Assembly: GCA_016936815.1 (NCBI GenBank)
Contig: JAFGXD010000027.1
Span: 1 to 54,209 of the forward strand
Direction: 5' to 3'
DNA length: 54,209 nt
DNA from: Bacteroidales bacterium
GTDB taxonomy: Bacteria > Bacteroidota > Bacteroidia > Bacteroidales > GWF2-38-335
Both the position numbers and the translations under genes were made by a program. Shown piece after piece: positions 36,233-44,167 of this stretch (position 1 is the first letter of the stretch; every line of letters begins with the position of its first letter). The notes beneath the pieces were generated by a model. It saw nothing but the letters and a program-made list of their open reading frames with translations, had not been told where the DNA came from and made no database searches.

Positions 36233-36240
36233 TAATTTAG
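36233..36240 (+). promoter_or_regulatory. Possible -7 element of the PiT gene (TAATTTAG)
   Basis: This octamer fits TAnnTTTG at all but one position, 26 bases before the ATG and 10 bases after the last Pho-box-like repeat. The missing -33 box would be replaced by the activator, as in E. coli PhoB promoters. Confidence 0.3.
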
Positions 36241-36265
36241 CCGGAAATTATAAATTCAAAAAATC

Positions 36266-38539
36266 ATGGATATTTATTTGATTTTGGTGGTTGTTTTGTT
36301 TGCTCTGGCAATCTCCGATTTGGTAGTTGGTGTTAGTAACGATGCCGTTAATTTTCTTAATTCTGCAATTGGTGCAAAAGTGGCTCCTTTTAGAATAATA
36401 ATTTTAGTGGCTGCAATAGGTGTCTTAATTGGAGCAACCTTTAGCAGCGGTATGATGGAAGTTGCCAGAAACGGTATTTTCCACCCCCAACATTTTTATT
36501 TCAATGAAATAATGATAATATTTCTTGCGGTAATGATTACTGATGTAATTCTGTTAGACTTGTTTAACACCTTCGGAATGCCCACATCTACAACAGTTTC
36601 CATAGTTTTTGAATTACTTGGTGCTGCTGTTGCCGTTTCTTTGGTTAAACTTTCGCATGGTAGTCAGGAAATTGTTACTGAGGGAGGGCTTACCAAAATA
36701 GCCGATATGGGCGACTACATTAATACCGAAAAAGCTCTGGGAATTATTTCCGGTATTCTGCTCTCGGTGGTAATTGCGTTTTCTGTTGGCGCGCTGGTTC
36801 AATGGTTATCCAGATTACTTTTCTCATTTAACTACAAAAAAAGATTGAGATATTTTGGAGCAATTTATGGAGGTCTTTCTATTACTGCCATTGTATATTT
36901 TATGCTTATTAAAGGTGCTAAAGGGGCTTCGTTTATGAGCTCCGAAACCCAAAAAGCATTATTAGATAATTCATTGGTTATTATGGCTTTTTGCTTTATT
37001 GGCTTAACAATACTTTTTCAGTTATTAATTTGGCTGTTTAATCTAAATGTGCTTAAGGTTATAGTTTTGGCCGGAACTTTTGCCTTGGCAATGGCTTTTG
37101 CCGGAAACGATTTAGTTAATTTTATTGGTGTTCCCCTTGCAGGTTTCGAAGCATATAAAGACTTTGCAGCAACAGGGTTAACCGACCCCGGAGCTCATTC
37201 CATGGAAATTCTTTCCGGAAAAGTGAAGACTGATACATATATGCTAATAATTGCCGGATTAATTATGGTTTCAACACTTTGGCTATCAAGAAAAGCCAGA
37301 ACGGTAACCAAAACTTCCGTTGACCTTTCCAGACAAGGTGAAGGCGATGAAAGATTTGGTTCCTCCTTATTTGCAAGATCTCTTGTTAGAGGCTCAAGAA
37401 ATATTGGAAAATCAATTAGCTCAATTGTTCCACAAGGATTAAAAAATGGAATTAATAAACAATTCGACCAATCGCATTTTAAAACTGAAACCGCTGAAGC
37501 CCCATCCTTCGATTTAATTAGGGCTTCTGTAAACTTATTGGTTGCTGCTATGCTTATTGCTTTTGCAACATCTCTAAAACTACCTCTTTCTACAACTTAT
37601 GTAACTTTTATGGTTGCTATGGGTACTTCCCTTACAGATAGAGCATGGGGCAGAGATTCGGCTGTTTATAGAATTACCGGGGTTTTATCTGTTATTGGAG
37701 GTTGGTTTTTTACTGCATTAATGGCATTTACTGCTGCTTTTGTTTTTGCACTGGTTATTTCCTGGGGAGGAATTGCTGCAATAATTGGTCTAATTCTTAT
37801 AGCACTAATCATGGTTATTAGAACTCATGCTATTCATAAGAAAAGAACTCAAAAAGAAGAAGAAACTGAAAAAGAAGATTTTGAGGAAGATTCTATCTAC
37901 CCCGAAGATGTTAGAGAAAAATGTAGTGCTAATGTTCTCGGCATTTTAGATACAGTTAGAAATGTTTATAACGATTCTATAAATGCATTAATTTCAGAAG
38001 ATCGCAAAACTCTAAAACAGAAAACCAAGGAGGTTAAGGAAGTTAATGAAAGAACTAAACATCTAAAAGACCGTGCTCCTTTTACAATTACTAAATTACA
38101 GGAAGATTCAGAAATGACAAGTCACTACTATGTTCAGGTGCTCGATTATTTAAGAGAAACTGCTCATTGTTTGACATATATTTCAGAACCTTCTTACCGT
38201 CATATTGATAATAATCATTCAGGGTTATCTATTATTCAGGCAGAAGATTTAAGAGGAATAGCCGGAACGGTTGACAAATTGTTTGAAGAAATTGTTAGTG
38301 CAATAAAGAACGGAAATTATTCAAAAACCGATTTAATTATTCAACAACAACAAGATGTTCTTGCAAAAATACAGGAAACCAGAAGAAGGCAAATTAAGAG
38401 AATTAAGAGCAGTAAAACAAGCACTAAACTTGCTATGCTTTACTTAAATATTCTGCATGAAAGTAAAAATATGTTGCTGTTTGGAATAAATCTGCTAAAA
38501 TCGCAAAGAGATTTCGCAACTTATAATAAAAAACAATAA
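36266..38539 (+). CDS. PiT-family inorganic phosphate transporter with a PhoU-like C-terminal domain
   Basis: The membrane part (about 1-520, ten to twelve helices) carries both PiT signatures: 'GVSNDAVNFLNSAIGAKVA' near residues 22-40 and 'FAGNDLVNFIG' with Asn281-Asp282. A hydrophilic linker lies at about 345-410. The last 215 residues (about 540-757) are cytosolic and helical, with acidic and basic coils as in PhoU or DUF47 proteins, which regulate transporters when encoded separately. At 757 residues it is longer than usual PiT proteins. It symports phosphate with H+ or Na+. The upstream Pho-box-like array suggests induction by phosphate starvation. A strong terminator follows. Confidence 0.9.
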   Translation: MDIYLILVVVLFALAISDLVVGVSNDAVNFLNSAIGAKVAPFRIIILVAAIGVLIGATFSSGMMEVARNGIFHPQHFYFNEIMIIFLAVMITDVILLDLFNTFGMPTSTTVSIVFELLGAAVAVSLVKLSHGSQEIVTEGGLTKIADMGDYINTEKALGIISGILLSVVIAFSVGALVQWLSRLLFSFNYKKRLRYFGAIYGGLSITAIVYFMLIKGAKGASFMSSETQKALLDNSLVIMAFCFIGLTILFQLLIWLFNLNVLKVIVLAGTFALAMAFAGNDLVNFIGVPLAGFEAYKDFAATGLTDPGAHSMEILSGKVKTDTYMLIIAGLIMVSTLWLSRKARTVTKTSVDLSRQGEGDERFGSSLFARSLVRGSRNIGKSISSIVPQGLKNGINKQFDQSHFKTETAEAPSFDLIRASVNLLVAAMLIAFATSLKLPLSTTYVTFMVAMGTSLTDRAWGRDSAVYRITGVLSVIGGWFFTALMAFTAAFVFALVISWGGIAAIIGLILIALIMVIRTHAIHKKRTQKEEETEKEDFEEDSIYPEDVREKCSANVLGILDTVRNVYNDSINALISEDRKTLKQKTKEVKEVNERTKHLKDRAPFTITKLQEDSEMTSHYYVQVLDYLRETAHCLTYISEPSYRHIDNNHSGLSIIQAEDLRGIAGTVDKLFEEIVSAIKNGNYSKTDLIIQQQQDVLAKIQETRRRQIKRIKSSKTSTKLAMLYLNILHESKNMLLFGINLLKSQRDFATYNKKQ

Positions 38540-38544
38540 TACTT

Positions 38545-38589
38545 AAAAGGCTGTTTGCTAGTGTAATAATCTACAAACAGCCTTTTTTT
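38545..38589 (+). terminator. Rho-independent terminator after the PiT gene
   Basis: A 13-bp perfect stem, AAAAGGCTGTTTG (38545-38557) and CAAACAGCCTTTT (38574-38586), with a 16-base loop and a T run to 38589. The preceding A run makes it potentially bidirectional. Confidence 0.92.
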
Positions 38590-38626
38590 GGTTTCTTGTG
38601 TTAAATAATTGTAATTGAATTGTAAA

Positions 38627-39619
38627 ATGAATGTAAAAATCTTATTCTTAAGTCTGTTTTTTTACGGATTTGTTGTAACTGCCCAACAAAAAGAAGATTC
38701 TGAACCATTTGGACAAGCCTACGGGACAGTTTATACATATTTTAATTCCAGTCTAAACAGCAATTATACTGCTTTTGAAGTCTCCAGAGCATATTTTGGC
38801 TATAAACACAAAATTTCGGAAGAATTTTCGGCAAATATTAAACTAGACATTGGAAGTATTAACGACGAGTCGGAATATGCTCTTATTAGAAGATATTCTT
38901 ATTTTAAGAACGCATTTTTGGCATATAAAAAAAATAAACTTACAATAAATATAGGCTTAATAGATTTGCTTCAATTTAAAACACAGGAAAAATTTTGGGA
39001 TTACCGTTATGTTTATAAATCTTTTCAGGACGAAAGTAGATTAGGATCAAGTGCAGATATTGGCATTTCGGCTACATATAAATTTAATAAAATTTTTACT
39101 GCCGATTTAACTCTAATGAATGGCGAAGGATATAAAGATTTTCAATCGGATAATAGTTTTAAATTTGCTGCCGGATTACTCCTAACTCCAATTAAAGAAT
39201 TAACTGCAAGACTATATTACGATTATTCAGAAAAACAAGTCATTCAGTCAACCTATTCAGGATTCCTTGGATATGACTTTAAGAAAAAATTTAAATTGGG
39301 AGTGGAATATTCTACCCAGACAAACAATAAATTTTACGAAAATCAGAATTTTGGAGGATATTCAGGCTTCCTTATGACAAAAATAAATGATAAAATAGCC
39401 TGCTTTTTTAGATATGATAGACTTAAATCAAATAAAGTTAATGCTACCGACCAGAACAATTGGAATTTTAAGAAAGATGGGCAATTATTTTTGGGTGGCA
39501 TTCAGTACAAACTTCACGAAAAAGTAAGAACAGCACTAAACATGCAGATTTATCAATCCGATGACGAAAATGAGGAACATAGCGAGTATTTGTTTATAAA
39601 TCTGGAGTTTAATTTTTAA
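38627..39619 (+). CDS. Outer-membrane porin-like beta-barrel protein
   Basis: A signal peptide (about 1-20, ending 'VTAQ') precedes a protein made of alternating amphipathic strands with aromatic ends and a final Phe ('NLEFNF'), the hallmark of outer-membrane barrels. The length of 330 and the 'AFEVSRAYFGYKHKIS' start resemble phosphate-selective porin O/P relatives. ATG 38627 is used; a TTG four codons upstream adds nothing signal-like. It lies after the PiT terminator, and a role in phosphate entry is suggested by that neighbour only. Its 3' end overlaps the convergent UPF0280 gene by 4 bases. Confidence 0.72.
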   Translation: MNVKILFLSLFFYGFVVTAQQKEDSEPFGQAYGTVYTYFNSSLNSNYTAFEVSRAYFGYKHKISEEFSANIKLDIGSINDESEYALIRRYSYFKNAFLAYKKNKLTINIGLIDLLQFKTQEKFWDYRYVYKSFQDESRLGSSADIGISATYKFNKIFTADLTLMNGEGYKDFQSDNSFKFAAGLLLTPIKELTARLYYDYSEKQVIQSTYSGFLGYDFKKKFKLGVEYSTQTNNKFYENQNFGGYSGFLMTKINDKIACFFRYDRLKSNKVNATDQNNWNFKKDGQLFLGGIQYKLHEKVRTALNMQIYQSDDENEEHSEYLFINLEFNF

Positions 39620-40359
39620 ATTATTTTCAATTCAAGCCCTCCACAAACAGCCATTTTTTTGCCCTTTATAACCACTGCAGAAAGTATTTCGGGATGGCTT
39701 TTTATTGAATTTATTACAGTTTCAACATCGTTTTCATGTTTTACAAGATTTGCAAAAGCTGTGGCATAAGCATCTGCTAATAAAGTGTTTCTACAGGCTA
39801 TCATTAAAGCATCGGCAGTTCCATAACTAAAAGAATGCCCAACAGTTCCCGAAGATGTGCAAACTCCAATATTTCCAAAGTTTTGTGGAATTACAATCGC
39901 AATTTTTTCGGATAGGGGCGACTTTCCAGCATAAACAGAAATTGTTAATTCCTTTTCAACAGAAATAAACAAATCGCCTCCATTTTCAACAACCAATTCT
40001 CTACATCCAAAAGTTTCAATTAGGGCAAGGCCAATATATTGGCTAAAAGCTCCGGCAACAGCACTCATTGGTCCAATTCCGGCTTTGTTTCCGGCAATTA
40101 TCATTTCCCGGGCAATTTTGGAAAAATTCAGACTATTTTCTATCGGCTTAAGGCTGTTTTGAAATTCAGGATTGCTTTCTATATGGCTTTCCAGAGATTT
40201 CCTAAGATTTAAGATATATGTAGAAGCATAATCTGCCATCTCTTTTTTAAAAGAAGCCGAATCGCAACCAATCCACAAATCAGACTCCTTAATACTTAAC
40301 ACAAAGGAAGTAAACCTTCCTGTATTCATTTGGTTTCTATAAACTCTTGGCTCGTACAT
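39616..40359 (-). CDS. UPF0280 family protein (ApbE-like)
   Basis: The 247-residue protein matches the UPF0280 family, distantly related to ApbE flavin transferases. Typical segments are 'GPMSAVAGAFSQYIG', 'VVENGGDLFI' and 'GVCTSSGTVGHSFSYG', followed by 'ADAYATAFAN'. There is no signal peptide, so it is cytosolic, unlike ApbE. Biochemical function is not established. It is the last gene of a minus-strand run; the alkyltransferase-like gene lies 24 bases before it. Confidence 0.85.
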   Translation of the reverse strand: MYEPRVYRNQMNTGRFTSFVLSIKESDLWIGCDSASFKKEMADYASTYILNLRKSLESHIESNPEFQNSLKPIENSLNFSKIAREMIIAGNKAGIGPMSAVAGAFSQYIGLALIETFGCRELVVENGGDLFISVEKELTISVYAGKSPLSEKIAIVIPQNFGNIGVCTSSGTVGHSFSYGTADALMIACRNTLLADAYATAFANLVKHENDVETVINSIKSHPEILSAVVIKGKKMAVCGGLELKII

Positions 40360-40383
40360 TAATCTGTTATCTGTAATCCGTAA

Positions 40384-40710
40384 TCAAAAATCCGGTTTCC
40401 AAAACCTCTCCTTAAAATTTACCACTGTATCATTAATAACCTTAATTCCTTCACTTTCTAGAAGTTGCTGCATGGCCGAATGTGTTCCGAAATGATGTTT
40501 CCCGGTAAGAACTCCATTACGGTTAACAACTCTGTGGGCAGGCACATATTCTTTTTGGGTATGCGAATTATTCATTGCCCAACCAACCATTCGTGAGGCA
40601 CCGGGACTGGAAAGATAAGTTGCTATTGCTCCGTATGATGTTACCCTGCCGTAGGGAATTTGCCTTACAACTTCAAATACTTTTTCGAAAAAGTTTTCAT
40701 CCGTTTTCAT
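40384..40710 (-). CDS. Alkyltransferase-like DNA-binding protein (Ada/MGMT fold, no acceptor cysteine)
   Basis: The 108-residue protein is the DNA-binding domain of O6-alkylguanine-DNA alkyltransferases: 'VRQIPYGRVTSYGAIA' (helix-turn-helix, about 15-30), 'SRMVGWAMNNS' and 'PAHRVVNRNGVLTG'. The acceptor cysteine of 'PCHRV' is Ala here, as in alkyltransferase-like (ATL) proteins, which have Trp or Ala. ATLs bind alkylated guanine and hand it to nucleotide excision repair rather than repairing it. It overlaps trmB by 14 bases, so translation is likely coupled. Confidence 0.88.
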   Translation of the reverse strand: MKTDENFFEKVFEVVRQIPYGRVTSYGAIATYLSSPGASRMVGWAMNNSHTQKEYVPAHRVVNRNGVLTGKHHFGTHSAMQQLLESEGIKVINDTVVNFKERFWKPDF

Positions 40711-41407
40711 AATCAGGATTTTCCACTATATTTAATTCGGTGGGAAGTTCAAGTTTAAGATATGTTATTGGCATTCCTTTTTGCAAAAACTGAGTTTCAT
40801 AGAAGGTCTGTATTTCTTTAACAGGACCGTTTAAGGCCGAATTGTACAAATCTGAAGTACATTCTAAAATTTTTATTTTATTGTAATCTGCGAGTTGAAC
40901 TGTGTAATCGTGCAATAGTTTACTATCGGTTTTTAAATGCACTATGCCCTTTTCTTTAAGCACTTTTTGATATGCCGAAAGAAAACGAGATGAGCTGAGT
41001 CTTTTTTTGTATCTTCTGTCTTTTGCTTGTGGGTCGGGGAATGTAAGCCAAATTTCATCAATTTCTTCCGGAGCAAAAAATGATGAAATATGTTCAATTC
41101 GGGTTCTAATAAAGCGAACATTTTTAATCGATTCTTCTATTGCCGTTTTAGCACCTCTCCACATTCTAGCTCCTTTAATATCTATTCCAATAAAGTTTTT
41201 ACCGGGAAAATGCTTTGCGAGTCCAATTGTGTATTCACCTTTTCCGCAGCCTAATTCAAGTATTATTGGATTATTATTCTTAAAAACTTCGGCATTCCAC
41301 TTACCTTTAAGAAAATAATTTTGTGAAAACACATCACTGAATTCAGGTTCAAAAGTATTATCGAAACCTGATAATTCCTTAAATCTGGACAGTTTTTTCT
41401 TGCTCAC
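40697..41407 (-). CDS. trmB: tRNA (guanine-N7-)-methyltransferase
   Basis: TrmB adds the N7-methyl of guanosine 46 in the tRNA variable loop. The SAM-binding 'ELGCGKGEYT' lies at about 51-60 and the substrate-binding 'FPDPQAKDRRYKKRL' at about 124-138. Length 236 is normal. The start is GTG, overlapping the gldH stop in GTGA; the 3' end overlaps the alkyltransferase-like gene by 14 bases. Confidence 0.95.
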   Translation of the reverse strand: MSKKKLSRFKELSGFDNTFEPEFSDVFSQNYFLKGKWNAEVFKNNNPIILELGCGKGEYTIGLAKHFPGKNFIGIDIKGARMWRGAKTAIEESIKNVRFIRTRIEHISSFFAPEEIDEIWLTFPDPQAKDRRYKKRLSSSRFLSAYQKVLKEKGIVHLKTDSKLLHDYTVQLADYNKIKILECTSDLYNSALNGPVKEIQTFYETQFLQKGMPITYLKLELPTELNIVENPDYENG

Positions 41408-41892
41408 TTTTTTTTCTTTATTTGCTTTGATTTTTCAATTCTTAGACCAATATTCTTAATTCCCTCAAGATTTTCTTTACGCATGGCTTGACAAATTTTT
41501 ATGGTATATTTTCCTTTTATAGGCAATGGTCTATTTATTCTGTAAGGTAGATATCTCCCATAAACTTCCCCTAATGAAAGACCAAACCATTTTCCTCTGG
41601 GATTTTGAAGAATGTAGTCAATTGTGTCTGTTATCTGCTTTTTGTCCGGAAAAACAGTGGTTACAAAAAACCAAATATTATTGAATGGATAATTATCGTT
41701 GTTTTTTAGTGAGATTAAAATATTTAGAGGAATTAATGTGTCTGAGTTTGAAAATTCAAAAAAGGCTGTATCAGTTGAATTCCAAACACTTCCTTCAAAT
41801 ACATGATTTTCCTCATAAACAACTGATTTATCGCATGAAACCAACATTATTGCAAGAATAAAAAAGCCAATGGCAAATATTTTAGTTTTCAT
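41404..41892 (-). CDS. gldH: Gliding motility/T9SS-associated lipoprotein GldH
   Basis: The product is a 162-residue lipoprotein with the lipobox 'LVSC' (Cys20), followed by 'DKSVVYEENHVF', a typical GldH beginning, then an immunoglobulin-like beta domain. GldH is needed for gliding and type IX secretion in Flavobacterium and is also found in non-gliding relatives, in agreement with the T9SS cargo in this window. ATG 41892 is the start; the frame extends 26 codons upstream into ricT, but those residues are basic and non-signal. It overlaps ricT by 11 bases and trmB by 4. Confidence 0.85.
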   Translation of the reverse strand: MKTKIFAIGFFILAIMLVSCDKSVVYEENHVFEGSVWNSTDTAFFEFSNSDTLIPLNILISLKNNDNYPFNNIWFFVTTVFPDKKQITDTIDYILQNPRGKWFGLSLGEVYGRYLPYRINRPLPIKGKYTIKICQAMRKENLEGIKNIGLRIEKSKQIKKKK

Positions 41893-43039
41893 TATTATTA
41901 CGGGGATTCCTGTTGTTATTGGGTCTTGGTTTGTTTTTTCTTTTTGGTTTTTTCCTGTTTTTATCTTCAAAACGAGTTAAACTATCTTGTCCCACAACAT
42001 TTGAGTAATCCATTTCTTTTGGTTTAGAATCCGGAACAATATTAGTTAGTTTGTCAATATTTTCACCTTTTTTGTTTAGAGCAATAATTTCGTGAACTCT
42101 TTCAACAGGAACAGGAGTAATGTTAACAGCATAATCTTTAGCAGATGAATACCACATAACACCTCTAAAAACATCTGTTTTTTGGTGAAAATAAGGGCCG
42201 TCTTTTGTATGTAAAACCACTTCTCTTGGTGGAAAATCCTTTTGAGCATCAATATAACAATCTACCTCAAAATTTAGGCAGCATTTTAGCTTCCCACATT
42301 GTCCGGCAAGTTTTTGGGGGTTAAGAGATAATTCTTGATATCTTGCGGCAACTGTTGTAACCGAAACAAAATTTGTAATCCAGCTCGAACAGCATAATTC
42401 TCTGCCACATGACCCTATTCCTCCAATTCTACCGGCTTCTTGTCTGGCTCCAATCTGTCGCATTTCTATCCTTATTCTAAATTGTTCGGCAAGAACTTTA
42501 ATAAGTTCGCGAAAATCTACTCTGTCGTCTGCTATGTAATAGAAAATGGCTTTTGTTTTATCTCCCTGATATTCAACGTCGCCAATTTTCATATCTAGTT
42601 TTAAGCTTTGTGAAATTTCTCTGGATTTTAGCATGGCAGCATGTTCCAAATCAATAGATTCTTTCCACTTTTCTAAATCGGCTTGCTTGGCTTTTCTATA
42701 TACTTTCTTAAACTCGTAAGTTTCGGGATTAATATCGTATTTTTTTAGCTGATATTTTACTAAATCTCCCGTTAAGGATACAATGCCTATGTCGTGACCC
42801 GGTGAAGCTTCAACAGCAACAAAATCCCCTATTTTTAGATTTAAGTCGTTAACATTTTTAAAAAAAGCCTTACGTGTGTTCTTAAATCTTACTTCAACAA
42901 TATCTATTGTCTCCCCTGCTTTAGGCAAATCTTCCAGCCAATCGTAAATATGTAGCTTACCCGATTTACAGGAGCAATTTTCGCAAGCTGTATCGAGTTT
43001 TTCTATATCGCAACCACGTGTGTAATTATCTTTGTTCAT
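41882..43039 (-). CDS. ricT: RicT/YaaT family protein (PSP1 domain) with a cysteine-rich N-terminus
   Basis: The PSP1 domain (about 50-270) contains 'GIGSCGRELCCSSW' and 'QCGKLKCCLNFE', the conserved cysteines which in Bacillus RicT take part in the Fe-S-binding RicAFT complex that stimulates RNase Y processing and phosphorelay. This version has an extra cluster at the N-terminus (Cys10, Cys19, Cys22, Cys24) and a C-terminal basic Asn/Arg/Lys-rich tail (about 355-385), perhaps for RNA binding. RicA and RicF are not in the window. It lies 22 bases after ribF and overlaps gldH. Confidence 0.88.
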   Translation of the reverse strand: MNKDNYTRGCDIEKLDTACENCSCKSGKLHIYDWLEDLPKAGETIDIVEVRFKNTRKAFFKNVNDLNLKIGDFVAVEASPGHDIGIVSLTGDLVKYQLKKYDINPETYEFKKVYRKAKQADLEKWKESIDLEHAAMLKSREISQSLKLDMKIGDVEYQGDKTKAIFYYIADDRVDFRELIKVLAEQFRIRIEMRQIGARQEAGRIGGIGSCGRELCCSSWITNFVSVTTVAARYQELSLNPQKLAGQCGKLKCCLNFEVDCYIDAQKDFPPREVVLHTKDGPYFHQKTDVFRGVMWYSSAKDYAVNITPVPVERVHEIIALNKKGENIDKLTNIVPDSKPKEMDYSNVVGQDSLTRFEDKNRKKPKRKNKPRPNNNRNPRNNNEN

Positions 43040-43061
43040 TATGCAAAAATACCATAAAATA

Positions 43062-44018
43062 CTAAGAAAAAAAATTGACCTCTTTTAAGTTTTTTGTAAG
43101 GTTCAAAACCATTAAGCGATCCCTATTAAGTTGTTCAACAAGTAAGCTAAGGGAATCGAACTTTTTTTCTTCTCTAATTTTTGTAATAAATTCTATTTCA
43201 ATGCTTTTGTTATAAATATCTTTGTTAAAATCAATTATATGAACCTCAATAGTAAGATTCTGAGTTTTGCTGCTTACTGTTGGTTTATAACCAATATTCA
43301 TCATTCCGTTATATTTTTCACCTTCAACCCTAACACAAACAGCATAAACACCATTAACAGGAAGAAGTTTTTGTTCGGCGGGTAGGGCAATATTTGCAGT
43401 GGGAAAACCAATTTTCCTTCCAAGCTTCATTCCCCCAACAACAGAGCCTTTCAAATAATAATTATATCCTAAATACTCATTGGCTCTAAGCAAATTTCCC
43501 TCTGAAATAAGTTTTCTGATTTTTGTAGAACTAATATTTTCTCCTCTTATACTAAAAGCTGGAATCTGTTCTAAAGAAAAGTTAAATTCTTCCGCACATT
43601 TTTCAAGACTTTGAAAAGAACCCTCACGATTTTTACCAAATTGATGGTCGTATCCAAAAACTAAGTGGTTTACGCCAATTTTTTCAACCAAAAAATCCTT
43701 AACGAAATTATATGACGATAATTGGGCAAATTCTTTAGTAAAAGGAAAAATAATAAGATGATCTATACCTGATTTTTGAAAAAGAGCAATTTTTTCATCC
43801 AAAGAATTAAGAAGATAAATTTCATCAGAATTGCCTGAAATTACAATTCTGGGATGAGGCCAAAAAGTAAATATTACAGTTTCTCCATTTAATTCAAGGG
43901 CTCTTTTTTTCATTAACTCTATTATGGAAAAATGTCCCAAATGTATTCCATCGAAAGTTCCCATGGTTACTACGGGATTTCGGAAGCTAAATGTTTCTAT
44001 GTTTCTGTAAACTTTCAA
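43062..44018 (-). CDS. ribF: Bifunctional riboflavin kinase/FAD synthetase
   Basis: RibF converts riboflavin to FMN and then FAD. The N-terminal FAD synthetase has 'GTFDGIHLGH' at 20-29 and 'ISSTKIRKLI', and the C-terminal flavokinase has 'KLGRKIGFPTANI' at about 198-210 and 'GVYAV'. The length of 318 is normal. It heads the minus-strand run ribF-ricT-gldH-trmB-ATL-UPF0280. Confidence 0.96.
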   Translation of the reverse strand: MKVYRNIETFSFRNPVVTMGTFDGIHLGHFSIIELMKKRALELNGETVIFTFWPHPRIVISGNSDEIYLLNSLDEKIALFQKSGIDHLIIFPFTKEFAQLSSYNFVKDFLVEKIGVNHLVFGYDHQFGKNREGSFQSLEKCAEEFNFSLEQIPAFSIRGENISSTKIRKLISEGNLLRANEYLGYNYYLKGSVVGGMKLGRKIGFPTANIALPAEQKLLPVNGVYAVCVRVEGEKYNGMMNIGYKPTVSSKTQNLTIEVHIIDFNKDIYNKSIEIEFITKIREEKKFDSLSLLVEQLNRDRLMVLNLTKNLKEVNFFS

Positions 44019-44034
44019 TTTATTAAAAAGAAAG

Positions 44035-44042
44035 CAAAATTA
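44035..44042 (-). promoter_or_regulatory. Possible -7 element of ribF (TAATTTTG)
   Basis: This minus-strand octamer fits TAnnTTTG and lies 17 bases before the ribF ATG, so the leader would be very short. A TTTTG near 44069-44073 is 26 bases away, longer than ideal. The rest of the gap 44019-44167 holds only a weak dyad. Confidence 0.33.
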
Positions 44043-44167
44043 ATAAATATATTACGTATTAATGGAAGCAAAATTCAAAATTCGGAGTTTTTGCATTGTT
44101 TTGAAAGTACAAATCCTGTAAATCAGTATTTTATAAGATACATTTTATTAATACTTTCAGTAAATAA

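Noticed and set aside
44103-44158. GAAAGTA/TACTTTC inverted repeat between ribF and the M16 protease gene
   Set aside because: Only seven pairs with a 42-base loop and no T run; likely chance in AT-rich DNA.
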